From assembly GCA_022606135.1 (NCBI GenBank), contig JABYQN010000004.1:2604001-2668000 (forward strand): a stretch of DNA of 64,000 nucleotides, in the 5' to 3' direction. The DNA is from Fomes fomentarius (taxonomy: Eukaryota; Basidiomycota; Agaricomycetes; Polyporales; Polyporaceae). Every line of letters begins with the position of its first letter. The first letter of the stretch is position 1. The notes below the pieces were generated by a model. That model made no database searches. It was not told the origin of the DNA and was given only the letters and a program-made list of their open reading frames with translations. Below, one piece after another: positions 47,910-59,737 of this stretch. Both the position numbers and the translations under genes were made by a program.

Positions 47910-49741
47910 AATAGTTCAGGGATTGCAAGACTCAAGACGGCCTGTTGGCGTGGGCGACTGAGCGATGTTCTACGCTTGCGGTCCTCGGGGAGGGTTCTTG
48001 AGGGCTGCAAAGGGAAACGGCGCTGTCTACTTGGTGTACTTATTCCCTTCTATTCCGCGAGAGCGACAGCCTGATATGGAATTGACCATGTAAGGACTTC
48101 TTCCGGATTTGGACCTTTTGGTGATCCCCGCCTTACGTCCGGGTGACGTTTGTCTCCCGCCGCTCGTCGATACCGAATCCCGCGAAGCTGGGCCGCTGGG
48201 CAACTATTATGCCACGGACAGCCCGGCTCACTTTCCACGCTCACTCTGGACTCTGGAGTCACCGGACGGCAACAGTACTTGCCCACGATCGTCGAGAAAC
48301 GGGGACAGCTTCGGATTGGGCTACGGTTTGGACATTGAGTTGACTGGGTGAAGATTCATCAAGGTGGACACCAACAGGATACCAGGTAAGTGTACGTTCA
48401 CGTACTTGCTGGGAAAATGGCGACATCTTATTCTCCGCCAGTCATGGCAGAGTTGCACTCATCGTTTCCATCATTCATATACGTCGAGGTAGGTTTGCAC
48501 ACAGATGGTCGACCCGCTGAGAACGCGATACAGTATGCTGCGGGCATATATGGCTATTTTCGCCAACTGGTGATAGAGTGCAGCTGTGATTCATCAGGCT
48601 ATTCACGGATACGAACTATCGGCTGGCGGGGACTTGTCTTCCCGATATGACGGTAGTTCAAGCCACACATCACAGCCACACGCCTCAATGCCATAATGGC
48701 GCATCCTGAGCTCAACAAGGGTAGTAGTTCACGGCGCCCGCAGGTGAACGGGGAGGGGAGCTTCTCACGCGGCGGAGGGGAGTCCTTGTCTCGTGTTTGG
48801 GTGACATGACAGAGTGGGATGACGGATCTCTGCACGGGAGGTGACTCAACCATTTATTTGGATTTTTTTACAGTATTCTGAGCCGACAACTTGGACGAGA
48901 ACAGTCGCAAACTGTCCAACGAAGTTAGTCTCCAAGAGTAGTGAACCTTTCACTCCCGAGATGGGACCAAGGGAATAAGTTCATCATCGTGGAATCGTCG
49001 GTCCCGTTTGCCCGTAGGTGCGTCCAGTGGACGCTTGACCTGCAATAGTTGAGTTTGGTATGTACTCTTCGCTGCGCTGAAAGGAGGGGGCTAATAGAGT
49101 GACAGAGGTGTCACTGTATACTGAGAGCTCAAGAGTGAACAGACTCCATGAGATTCGTATAACACAATGGAAATGTATGTAGTCTACTGACTCTTGGGTA
49201 CACCGCTTCAGAAGACCTGCTCGACCGCAGAACAAGGCTCAGTGCGTATGCTTTGCTGATACAGCCTGAGATCATAGTCACTCATGGTTTGCGGCGTATG
49301 ATGGCCCCCATCTGACAAATAAAGGTAGCTCATCACAAATATAGAACACTGCGGTTCAAGGAACCGCCACTCAACGTTAATCGGTGACATTCCATAAAGC
49401 CGAAAACCGTGTATAGACTACTCTGGACTCTCAAGGAAATCTCACGAGTGAGTGCATCACTTCGATTTGTGTGATTTGGCAGACGGCATCTGTACAACTT
49501 CTTCGGCGCCAATTCCACGCGCTTTTCAAGTCAAGTTGGTATAAGGCGACTGTATAAAATTACAGTATGAGGTACTAAACCCGGCAACTTCTTCGGTGAT
49601 ATGACAGATGCGGGAGCAAACTCTCTGCTGACAGCTTCCCTGGAGTTAAAAAATTGAACGCAGAACTTGAGCATATAAAGCAATAGTCGGCGGAGTTGCA
49701 TGATCATAGTTCATAGCTTCTCCCCCAACGATTCTACCGCG
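47910..49741. other. Intergenic, with a possible DUF6534 gene remnant
   Basis: No intact gene. A minus-strand frame at 48984-49235 includes LSVYSDTSVTLL followed by a hydrophilic tail to a stop. It loosely resembles the VYxNSLLA plus tail end of the DUF6534 family, but without the LNxR hallmark or upstream exons. It may be an old, decayed C-terminus. Confidence 0.3.
49674..49679 (+). promoter_or_regulatory. TATA box of gene O
   Basis: TATAAA about 65 nt upstream of the ATG at 49742. Confidence 0.5.
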
Positions 49742-52055
49742 ATGACCGACACAACGGTTGAGTACCTACAGATCCCCAAATTCTCATCCATCAGCTCCTC
49801 CTTTGGCTTGGTTAACATTGGAGGATATATCTCCCTTATGTGAGTGATGTGTCAGAACCTAATAGTTGCGGTGTAGGACGTTAAACTGATATGTTTCAGA
49901 CTCTTTGGTATATTCATTCAGCAGACATACAAATACTTCCGCAGGTACTCAGATGCATCATGGCTCAGATACTTGGTGTGTCTATTTCACTTCTGGCATT
50001 CTATAAGGCCGACTTTCACCACCTTTGTCCCCATTGTTCTTGAGGTCATAGCTACAATGTGAGTACCAGAGTCAATTGTTCTTGCTACAGTACTCATCCT
50101 CACTCATACAGCATGCAAGAGATGAATGTGACCGTGATACACATGCATCTTGGGTATGTCTACAATGACAGTGCTTGAGGATTGCTTATGAAGATGCACC
50201 GAAACTAGATACTACTACTTTGTAGAAAACTTTGGAAATCCTCTCGTGTTCCTACGTGAGGTCTGGTAAGCACATATCTACAGGCACTTCATGCGAGCAG
50301 TCTGTGACTGACCTGTTCCCATCAGGTCTCTTGACGTATGTACGGCTTGCATGATGTACACTTTCCCATGCTGAACACTAGTATCTGGCTAGATATTTCC
50401 TATCTGCGCCGTAAGATTCAACCTACTCGCGCCTCGAACGCTCTAGATCTCACATAATACTGTATATCAGACGCTGCTGATTATAACTTGCAACTGGTGA
50501 TATGAAACTTGTCCCATGTTCGAATATGTACTAACAATCTCTACTAGCTTCTATGTTGCTCGTATTTGGCTTGGTACGCCGTGCTATGATACCCTCAACT
50601 TTTCTACAAACCATTCAATTTATCACTTTAGTCGGGCCACTGAGATACAAGATATGGCTTGTGGCTACCATCGTGTGTATCAACTGCATCATGGGCATGC
50701 AGCAAGTAATTGATATGTATCCCACTATCAGATTATTCTGATGATGGGTACTATGGGTCCGTGGTCTTTGCTTATGCTAGTTGAGGTAGTACTGCAGCCT
50801 CTGATCGTCTCTTTGCTGTTCAGCAACCTCCGTGGGTAAGTATAGTCATTTCATCAACCTCTTCGTATGCTGAGACCATTTCAGCCTCTACAATCGTAGC
50901 GTATGTCATTGTTCCGTACTCAAATTGCTGTCACCATGATAATCAGAAGGTGACCTGATGCCGCTACAGCTTTCGTGGTATCACTATCAGCACCTTTCCG
51001 CACTTCCTTGTATGTCGTACCTCTATCCGTGCTGCACTCGAACTGATAGGATGAATTTACAGTGGACTGTTCTCGCATACAATGTGATGGCATCCACAGC
51101 AGACGTAATACTCACTGCTACCCTGGTTTATATACTGCATAATAGCCGCACGGGGTTCAGGAGGTGTGCTACCAACGTTTCCTCTCCCAAGATTTGAGTA
51201 TCGAATGGTGACATGATGTGACAGCACCGACACAATGATCAACAGGCTTATCATGTATACGATCAGTACGGGTGAGCATAGCTCGCTAAGCCGCGACGAC
51301 GACTCGGACATGACGACACTGATAACTGTCTGGATATAGGACTATTGACCACGTAGAGCACCTCTATTGCATTGACCAGACAAAAATACTGACACTCAAG
51401 CAAGGCTATTGAATATCATCTCGTTTGCGTTAGTGAGTATCTACAGATTTTATTGCTTTTGCGGTGGATTGACTCAGATGACTTATTTACTTGCAGGTGC
51501 ACATCTACGGGATTTCAAACTTCGTTTGGTTAGGAACCATGATGGTCGCAGAGAGACGTGAGTGTCGGAATTAAATTTTTGGTCATTTTCACACTTGAGC
51601 ACGCTGGGACATACTGATTTTGACAAAATCACTGCCTGAAGTCTATGCCATCTCCATGATGACTGCGTAAGCTGAAACTGGCTTGTCTGAATGCGAACTG
51701 CACCTGACGAGACATCCTAGATTGAACTCACGCAGGTTCTCAGAAAGCAGAGGAGACGGAGACAATACAAAGCATTCAAACCACGGACCTGATCCGTTTG
51801 GTACTGCTGCTCGCGCAGGCTGCCCGAGTCGTCACCACAGTGTAGACTCGGACACCGGGCACTTGGGCGCTCGGATTAACGTCATAGGATCGAATGCGGC
51901 CCATGAGCATCCGCAGGTATGTACCATATCAGGTGTGACGCACTCTCTCGGAGATACGTCTTTACTTATTTAATATGTAGGTCAATATCAGCGCTACTGA
52001 TGCAACCTCGACCTTGGAGTTCAAACATAACTCGGGTAACACAGATTCTGTCTGA
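49742..52055 (+). CDS. DUF6534-type membrane protein (gene O)
   Basis: The ATG at 49742 (MTDTTVEYLQIPKFSSI) leads to SSFGLVNIGGYISLM, an atypical helix 1 lacking the DxTxGA core. LFGIFIQQTYKYF and YSDASWLRYLV follow, then YYYFVENFGNPLVFLREVW and FYVARIWLG. The second half is textbook: LVYILHNSRTGFRR (51110-51165), STDTMINRLIMYTISTG (51225-51270), VHIYGISNFVWLGTMM, VYAISMMTA and a tail starting LNSRRFS. An intron with a GTATGT donor at 51918 extends the tail to TDSV and the stop at 52053-52055; without it the stop would be at 51973. It converges on the second ZZ gene and is separated from the main array by the ZZ/Stealth/thioesterase block. Confidence 0.8.
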
Positions 52056-52388
52056 CTATGATGTCGCCAGGAGGAGAGACCATGTACGGACCTGAGCACC
52101 ACTCAATGAGCATATCACTACATATCTCTCTAGCCTGTTCTCATCTGTTCATCCCTCAGACGGTGACAGACCATTAGATTGAAAGCATAGGGAGGAAATC
52201 AAAGACAAGGATGCAACATGGGCGCTTGCTGGACCTGTCCCGCAGTTTGCCGAGAGAACCTACCTCTCCCTCGGTCTGTCCGACAGCCTGGACCACCGCT
52301 GCCACCGCCTCCTCCGTCTTTGCAAGATACCGGCAATATCACTCGGTCTCTGTTTGCTCTTACACGTACTCGATCACTATGCGATCAT
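52056..52388. other. Convergent gap, gene O and ZZ gene 2
   Basis: 3' flank of both genes. On the ZZ side the first 50-60 bp resemble the flank of ZZ copy 1. Confidence 0.55.
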
Positions 52389-53329
52389 CTACATTGCACC
52401 CATATTTCTCACAATCACAGCTTCATCGAACTGCGACTTCTCGCCAAGCTTTGGTATCGGGAAGAACGTATGCCGCAAATTATGATTTAGCCTCTGGGCT
52501 GGGTCGGAAATGCAACGCGTGCATAGGTCAAAGTCTGTGAGTTGCGTCAGTCCATTATACTAGCGGCGTTCGTCATACACTCACTGTGACAGTCAAAGCA
52601 CTTGTGTCTGACACCGACAAGCGGGTGCTGATTACACCCGTCACAATGTACTGTGGCGTGTGACGAAGCATCCTGCTGGTCGTTTTGCGCAGTCAGCGCG
52701 AGGAAGAGTTCCCGTATATGGCTGTACGCAGAGGTGTTGAGTTGGGAGAGGATGGGGAAGAATGGGTGCGTGAGGCTATGAGCTTGCCGCTGCTTGACAT
52801 CGGCGATGCATTGCTCGCAGAAGTCGAAGTCTATGGGGTGAGATTCAGCTAGTAAGTGATTCATCCTACTTCTCCTAGTAAAACCCCCTTCCCCCGTACC
52901 GTTGCACTGCAAGCACTTGTGGCGAACCCCCTGAATATCCGTCTTGTCGCATCCATCGCAAGTGATACCGTGGTGCACATATTGAGTCACCTGCTGTGAC
53001 AACGATTGCTTGACGCGGGTATAGTCTTCAAGATTGCCAGCTGAAGAGCTATGGATCGGGAAGAACTGGTGGGTGGGAGTGTGCGAGGTCCATGCCGTCG
53101 GGGCTCCCATGCACGCACTGCACCTGTCATACTCTGCGTCGGTCAATGACATGTTATCGGTCATATCTAGGGAAGGCGTACGCGGGCATTGGATGCATTT
53201 GTACCGCACACCTTGGATGTTCGATTTTCCACAGAAACCACATGAGATGCCTGCATGGATAAGCCAAGGAAAGGGAGTTCTTGATACCGAGGTGGCTTGC
53301 TCGTCTTGCGTCCTTACGATTCCGCTCAT
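52389..53329 (-). CDS. Triple ZZ-type zinc-finger protein, copy 2
   Basis: Four exons on the minus strand: 53182-53329, 52900-53133, 52585-52830 and 52389-52534. They sum to 774 nt (257 codons plus stop). Exons 2-4 have exactly the same lengths (234, 246, 146 nt) and phases as copy 1. Fingers: CGFCGKSNIQGVRYKCIQC with YDRCSACM; CDGCDKTDIQGVRHKCLQC with DFDFCEQC; CDGCNQHPLVGVRHKCFDC with NFDLCTRC. All metal ligands are present. Exon 1 is 57 nt shorter than in copy 1, an in-frame difference that removes the Pro/Phe-rich linker before finger one. Introns lack stops in places, so a long unspliced ORF (52547-53341) exists. A TATA tract precedes it. Role unknown. Confidence 0.88.
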
Positions 53330-54069
53330 AGTAGCACCCACTGGTACGATAGGTGTGGTAAGGAGTACGCAAGGAGTGCTGGCGAAGTCCGGGATTTATA
53401 TATATATAAACTTCGTGAGCGCCACGAGCTACCCCGAGTGGGGGCAACGTGTAATATGATCGTCCTTCCACATATCCATAGGTTATATACTATCTGCCTA
53501 GTGGAAACTAGGGGCAACGTGCCAAACTTAGACAGTCCTACACCCAAGATTATCATGAGGAGGTGCCTTTCAACCTGGGAACCCCAGAGGATGGCGATAA
53601 TTGTGTGAAGAGTGCGAAGAACGGATGTCGAGAGGGGAAAGGAGCCAGAAAGAAGGACAGATGTATGAGGTTATTTGTGACTGGTCGCTGGAGGCGGCTC
53701 CAACGAGCGTTCGTGGAGACAGTCATGGTATCACTTGCAATCTGGCCTCACGGCATCCTGTACATTGCTTTAACTCATGCCAGGAGGAGGAAGTATATTA
53801 TATGCTCTGTTCGTGCACCGCAGGGCACGCTCGCGCCGTGTCATGTTAGATATACTTCTTTCTCTCGTGCCAAACCTTTCCCGCCGAATCGCACGAAAGA
53901 TCCCGATGATGTTCCTCTTTTCTCCAACCTGATTAATTTATATGTCGCACCTGCAAATCGGCCCATACAGAAGATAGATACCAGATTCTTGATGCGACTA
54001 TCAAAGCCTGAACATTGTACAATACATAGGTTCAGTCACGTTCGTGAAGTGAGGACGAAGTCTGCAAGG
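53330..54069. other. Intergenic, ZZ gene 2 to gene P
   Basis: Contains the ZZ2 promoter. The 190-codon plus-strand ORF at 53563-54135 has no recognised domain, runs into the gene P tail antisense, and is probably spurious. Confidence 0.45.
53395..53410 (-). promoter_or_regulatory. TATA tract of ZZ gene 2
   Basis: A TTTATATATATATAAA stretch lies 66-81 nt upstream of the ZZ2 ATG. The flanks align to the 5' region of ZZ copy 1, but copy 1 has only ctt (40463-40465) where copy 2 has these 27 nt (53384-53410). Confidence 0.5.
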
Positions 54070-56355
54070 TTACGGAGTTACACCGCAGTCCCTACTAGTG
54101 TGAAGCCTGAGGCCGTTTCTCCTCGCCAGTCCTGATTGCCAGCTTGACTTATACTCATTGTGGTGAGTGTTGCAGTCTGATAGGATGTCACACGACTGGA
54201 GCATGTACAAGTCTGGTGCGGTCGTCAGAGGTGTCACAACAAGATAGGGAAGCGATAGTAGAGGACACATACCGGTATGCCACCATTTTTTGCGCGCGAT
54301 TGCTGTATCACGGCATTTGCATGCTGTGGAGTAACAGGAATGTCTACCCATTCCACGTTAAGGTCGTACATTGCGCGCAGAGTGAGCGACTTGCGCGCGT
54401 TCAACCTGAAATGAAGAATGGTTGATCAGTGCAAGCTCACTGCCTGATTGGTGGTAGTAGGGGTATGTAGATGCTCACGCCGCAAGAAGAGAGTTCGCAT
54501 ACACTGCGGATGCGATGAGTAAGACAATGACATCGACTCTGATGTATGAGCTACATACGCTTAGTGGCGACTATTCCCATAGCTCCGTAGATCAAGTCTT
54601 TCGGAAGCAATAGTGACTGTACATAGTACGAGATCAACTCTGCGTCAGTTCACAGGGCGAGACCACTTACGAAGATGAACGTGAGGCTGTTCACGATGCT
54701 AGAGAACAAACTGTCAGACCTCGGGCGGCACACCGAGCAGGAGGGGTAACCATCACCTTGTTAGCATTCCTACAGACACATACGTCAGAAGATTGCATTG
54801 CGGTGAAGATTGAACGCGTACCAGTGTTGACCGCATACAACATAAGGGCGTCGATGACAGTGTCCATGCTAAGATGGCGGCAGACGCTAGTCAGAAGAAC
54901 TGTCAGATGTGGGACGGAGAAGAGATCGCGCACCGCTTAACTCCCGTACGGCTGTTACGCAACATTATTATGAGCGTCGTCGTCAACAGAACATCTGCAA
55001 CCTGCGCCATGGCAGCACCCGTAGAGATCAGCCACTTCATAGGAAGTCTCTTGTTAGCCAGAGCTCCAGTGGGATAGCGGTGAGTGAACGTACGGTGTAG
55101 TACTGGAACTCTGACAGTACTGGTGAAATGAAACTTGGAAATGTGTAATGTTTGTGAGAAGATTCTGGTTCTGATGTCTCGGAGCTTACGCTATAGCCGT
55201 GGCGGCTACAGATATCTGTCAGAACAGTATACCGCAGTAGCATTGTTCAGAGAAGCTCACCGGCAAAGAATCCTATCATTGCGCCGAGGGACCATCAGAG
55301 CATGTCGTCAGGGAGAGATACTTGACGAACAACCAAAGCGAGCTGACCCACCTAGTTCGCCCAACAGGCACGCAACCTAGACGCGTAGATATTCTAAGAA
55401 GATGCTGTGTTGCTGAAGACCTACTACTCACTGAGAGGTATACTACGACCCGGTACCTCCCAACTGCATGTGTGACTGTTAGAGAATGGAAGTGTCCGAG
55501 CAGTGAGCAGATGCACAACTCACGAAGATACACGCGACGAGCGAAAAAGCTAGATGTCCGTACCAGAAAATGTATGATGAGGCGAGCACTATCACGCAAA
55601 GTAGATGATGCTCGCCTTTGAGATAACATAATGACGACTCCCTGCACGAGTAAGTCAATATGTATAGAGCTCGCGCTGGATATTGGACGCATGAACGTAC
55701 GGATGTCGCTGTCAGAGACTAAACCCAACCAAGTCCATATAATTTGATCTTTAGGATGTGGCAATAAACTCACGTTGATAGACCTACGAATAATGTGAGT
55801 AGAGTGCAGGTATTATGCGAGGCATGGGCATACCAAGCTCCGGTCAATAGCCTCTTGGGATCATCATAATGTTTCACAAGATAGAAATAGCTTGCATAGC
55901 GATTAGGATGAATGGCGCGACAATCGCACTTGAATCGACGTACCAGATGTGTGTGCTTGACACAATATGGAATGTTTCAAGGATGCTTATGAACAATACT
56001 ACTATTCAGTATCAACTGAGGTATACTCGTGAAGTGGGACTTACAAGATGATAGCGACCTGAGCATACAGATGGAGGGATTTTGAGCCCTGGACTCATGC
56101 ATTGAGGTGTCCTTTACTCACCAATGACTTCAGCCACACACCATCTTCACGATAGAGCACGAAGTAGCAGCACGTCTGGTGGATGACCATCCCGTACAGA
56201 CTGAACAGAAAGCGTCTCAGTTGTCTGTTGCTCGCTCAGGACGGGATACAGAAGCCTACTTACACTAAGCCAATGAAGGTTCCAACGAGTATGGCACCGA
56301 AAGTGCTGTCGAGAGAGACCGGAGGCGACTCGACTATTTTGAAGGAGGGCGACAT
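54070..56355 (-). CDS. DUF6534-type membrane protein (gene P)
   Basis: The clearest member. The ATG at 56353-56355 (MSPSFKIVESPPV) leads to SLDSTFGAILVGTFIGLV, then LYGMVIHQTCCYF with YREDGVWLKSLV, SILETFHIVSSTHIW and YFYLVKHYDDPKRLLTGAW (near 55850-55910). FFARRVYL follows near 55520, then LIIMLRNSRTGVKR (54940-55010), SMDTVIDALMLYAVNTG (54820-54870), VYANSLLAA and a tail starting LNARKSL. The tail continues NVEWVDIPVTPQHANAVI and, after one intron, ends DCGVTP at 54070. Every signature of the family is present with good splice sites between, so I take this as the reference for reading the others. Confidence 0.85.
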
Positions 56356-57181
56356 GGCTTGGTACTGGTGTGACCAAAGGATTTGGGAGAAGGGCATAGC
56401 AGGAGCGAGCTGTAGGTTCAGAACTTGAACTTATACGGCGGAAAGAGTTACCTCAGAGCCCCAAACTGTCCCGTTAAAATTTTTAAACCGCGACGTGACG
56501 ACAATATCCGATCCAGATCGGTTGCAACGGAAGAACAGAAGACAGAGGCAGACCTCATTTCGGAGCTCTAGTAGCCCTTTGGGAGTAGCTGTGCAGACAC
56601 AACTCCATCAGAGGGTCCCTCGGGCTTCGGTCTGTTGTACTGGCACACTGGTTGCGTCTAGAAGCTGATACTGATCATCTTCGGCCTTGGTGCTGTCTGA
56701 GCTTGAGTTTGGCCTGAATGAACCTGAAGTTGAGAGCATGTAGATCGCCTGTGGTACTTATCACTGGATTTGGGCGGCAGAGTCCAACGAACTTCGAGGT
56801 GGCGGGAATTGAAAGGCTACGTCCTACCTTCGAGGGTGATGGTAAGAAATCGACGATCTTTCGAGATCCCGTTAGCTGCAGTTACCAGTGTGTTCATTCC
56901 GATATTGAAAGCAATATTTCTGACGGGCTTACCACTCCACGATCTGCTAGCGGGGAGTACCTATAGCCTCGAGCAGGCATACTTTAAGCGCCAATCCACC
57001 ATGCTTGGTCAAGCATGGGTTCAAGGTGTACATAGCCACCGGCTTCACTGACAGTGTCCTTGGCCGAACTTCATACCGCTCCGAAAGCCATGATTCGTCA
57101 CGGCTGCAGGACTTTAAGAGCAACACGTTTCTAGCGTCTGTACAACGGCTCCCTTGCCTCTCCCCCCTCATCGCTGCCTTC
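56356..57181. other. Divergent promoter region, gene P and the DUF4139 gene
   Basis: No gene seen. Upstream frames at 56718-57051 have no domain and are not needed by the DUF4139 gene, whose conserved part starts right after the ATG at 57182. Confidence 0.5.
56430..56435 (-). promoter_or_regulatory. TATA-like box of gene P
   Basis: TATAAG on the minus strand, 75-80 nt upstream of the gene P ATG. Confidence 0.4.
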
Positions 57182-59457
57182 ATGGGTACCACTCATATTG
57201 CCCTCCACTTGGACGCGTCTTCCTCGCTCCGGACTGTGACAGTCTACCAATCCACTGCAGAGGTCATTCGCAAAGTTATCGTCGAGTTACGGGTACGTCA
57301 GTCGCTGTTTTGAGCTACCCTCGCTTGATCATAAATCATATATGGTCGACTCTCACACTCTTAGGACGGAGTGAACATCGTCGAAATACGTGGCCTTTCG
57401 AGCAACATAGACACTGATTCTTTGAGGCTCCATGCGTCTGGTGCAGCCTCTGTGCGTGTTCTGGAGAGTACATGTCGTATCGTGCCCTCGGCTTCCTTTT
57501 TTGGGCCGGATAGAAAGCACGCCGCTACCTTGTGCTCCCTTGCTGCCAAGCGCAGCAGGCTCATATCCGAGCAGTCTGTGCGCCAAAAAGAAGTCGAGGT
57601 GCTTGATCAAGCTGCCCGCGCCGTAGTCAACGGCAACCTGGGTGATCTGAATGCCTTCATGGACAGCTTCGTCCAACGTAGACGTGCTGCACAGAAGGCG
57701 GTGCTCGAGCTCACCGAGCAGATCAAAATGATCCACCAAGAGGCGTTCGTGCTACAGAACTCATCCAAGGGTGAGACGAATGCTATCGCTACCCTCGCTT
57801 TATACGTAGAGCGTGAGTCCTCTGTCGAGCTTCAGTTGGCGTATGGTGAGTACTGGTATCATCCTAACTACACCGCGCTGGACTCATGGTTCTCGCTTAG
57901 TCGTAAATGGTGTCTCGTGGAGTCCCTATTACGACTTCCTTGCTCAGACTGCGGACGGGAAGACATCGCCCGAGGTATCACTGATTTACTGCGCAAGCAT
58001 CTCACAAGGTACCGGCGAGGACTGGGGCAACGCAACCCTCGTCCTCAGCACCGCAAGCGCACCGAACTTACGCAACCTCGCAATCCCGGTCCTCGACTCC
58101 ATCAAAGTATCCACGGTCACCGGGAAACCCGCCCACCCGCAGGCCAGCAGCGGCTTGCTCGACGGTGGTCCTGCACGAACATCGACGACTGCACCAGCAG
58201 TAGGTGGTCTGTTCATGCGAACTGCCAACACTGGACCCACTGGTGGTATGTTGGGAACCAATCATACCACTATGCAACAGATGGTTGGTCCCACGAATTT
58301 TGGACAGCATGCCGTGAGTGCGAGTACCACCCCACAATCTGTGCCAGGGGTTGCCTTGCATCAACCCCTGCTCGGGTCGTCCACGAACCAGCCCTGGGTG
58401 TTCGGCGCGCCATCTCCAATGCAGGCCGCGCCACCTCCAATGCAGGCCGCGCCAGCCAATACTACTAGCTTCGGCGCCTTCGGGGCGGTAACGGCTACTC
58501 CTTCATCTGAGTTTGGCGCTCTTGCTCAAGGGTCGTTCGGATCATCCTCGACATCCGCACCCAGTGCAAGCACAAACTTCTCAGCCTCTGCTGAGCAAAC
58601 CTCTGACGCCACGCAAGCAGCAGATAATGAGACGACCGACTCGCCATTCGAAAACATGTCCATCAGCCCGGTTGCAGCTACCTATCGTCTGAAAGACAAG
58701 GTGTCGATCCCGAGCGACGGCTTCGTGCACAAAGTGTCTATCGCACGGTTCGACTTCAACGCGCAGATTGAGTACGTGAGCGTGCCTCGGAAGAGCGCGG
58801 GCGTGTTCGTTCAGGCGCGCGTCAAGAACACGAGCGAGTACGAGTTGCTCGCTGGCCCAGTGAACGTCTCTATGAACAATAGCTTGGTCGCCAAAACGAT
58901 GCTTCCCGTAAGTTCCGATCTCACCCCCTTCGCTTTGCAAGCTTGCTGATCGTTGACACGGACGGACGTTTGCCATCTCAACATAGGCCGTCGCGCCGAA
59001 CGAAAGCTTCGACTGCGTGCTCGGGATCGACACGGCGCTCAAGGTCTCCTACCAATCAGTGGCGCGCCCCGTCAACGACCCCACGCACATATTCGTGCCG
59101 ACGAAGGACGTCACGCGCACGCTCACCATGACGGTGACAAATGGGCACCAGTGCGACATCAAGAACCTCGTCATCCGCGACGCGATCCCGCTCGGGAACC
59201 CCTTCTCTGGCCTGTCCGTCACGCTCCGCAAGCCCGCAGGACTCGCGCACGCCAAGGACGGCGACCTTGCCATCCCGGTTGAGAGTGATGCTGGGGCGGA
59301 GGTCAAGGCGCGGTGGTCGAAGGTCGAGAACGGGCGAGGTGGAAAGAAGGCTGGGCTGTACGAATGGGTTGTGGACTTGTCGGCGGAGAAGAATGTCGCG
59401 CTCGTCGCAGAGTGGGACATCAAGGCGGCTGGGGCGCTGGTGAACGAGATCTCGTAG
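57182..59457 (+). CDS. DUF4140/DUF4139 (MuiA-like) protein
   Basis: Four exons, 57182-57292, 57365-57845, 57901-58907 and 58987-59457, sum to 2070 nt (689 codons plus stop). The N-terminus is a DUF4140 domain (VTVYQSTAEVIRKVIVEL, VNIVEIRGLSSNIDTDSL). A helical coiled-coil stretch follows (residues about 80-170). The DUF4139 domain has VVNGVSWSPYYDF, SLIYCASISQGTGEDW and LVLSTASAPNL. Between its two halves lies an insert rich in Pro, Ala, Gly, Thr and Gln (about 58130-58660), including a 21-bp direct repeat near 58415-58456. The domain resumes with YRLKDKVSIPSDGFVHKVSI and ends MTVTNGHQCDIKNLVI. The family is widespread in bacteria and fungi; the name comes from mucoidy inhibitor A, and the biochemical function is not established. 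Confidence 0.88.
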
Positions 59458-59737
59458 TACAGTGTCTTCGGGTCGGCACCGCACTCGTGGTTCATGTGAT
59501 GGTACTTACTATTTATGTGGCCAAAGTTGTGGTACATTTGCGTCAATCACGGCCGAGTCCACTCGGCGACACGCATGCGCATAGAATGCAGTTCAACTTG
59601 AAGATCATATTCATCTGAATGATCATCATGAGGCCTGAAATCTGAGATTTGTCAGTGTAAGACACATGTGCGGCGCTCCGAGTGTCCGAGTGTCCCCACC
59701 CAGCGGTCGCTCTTGTCGAAGTTTCTGGGGCAGCGGT

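Noticed and set aside
53563..54135. 190-codon plus-strand ORF
   Set aside because: No domain, and its end overlaps the last exon of gene P in antisense.
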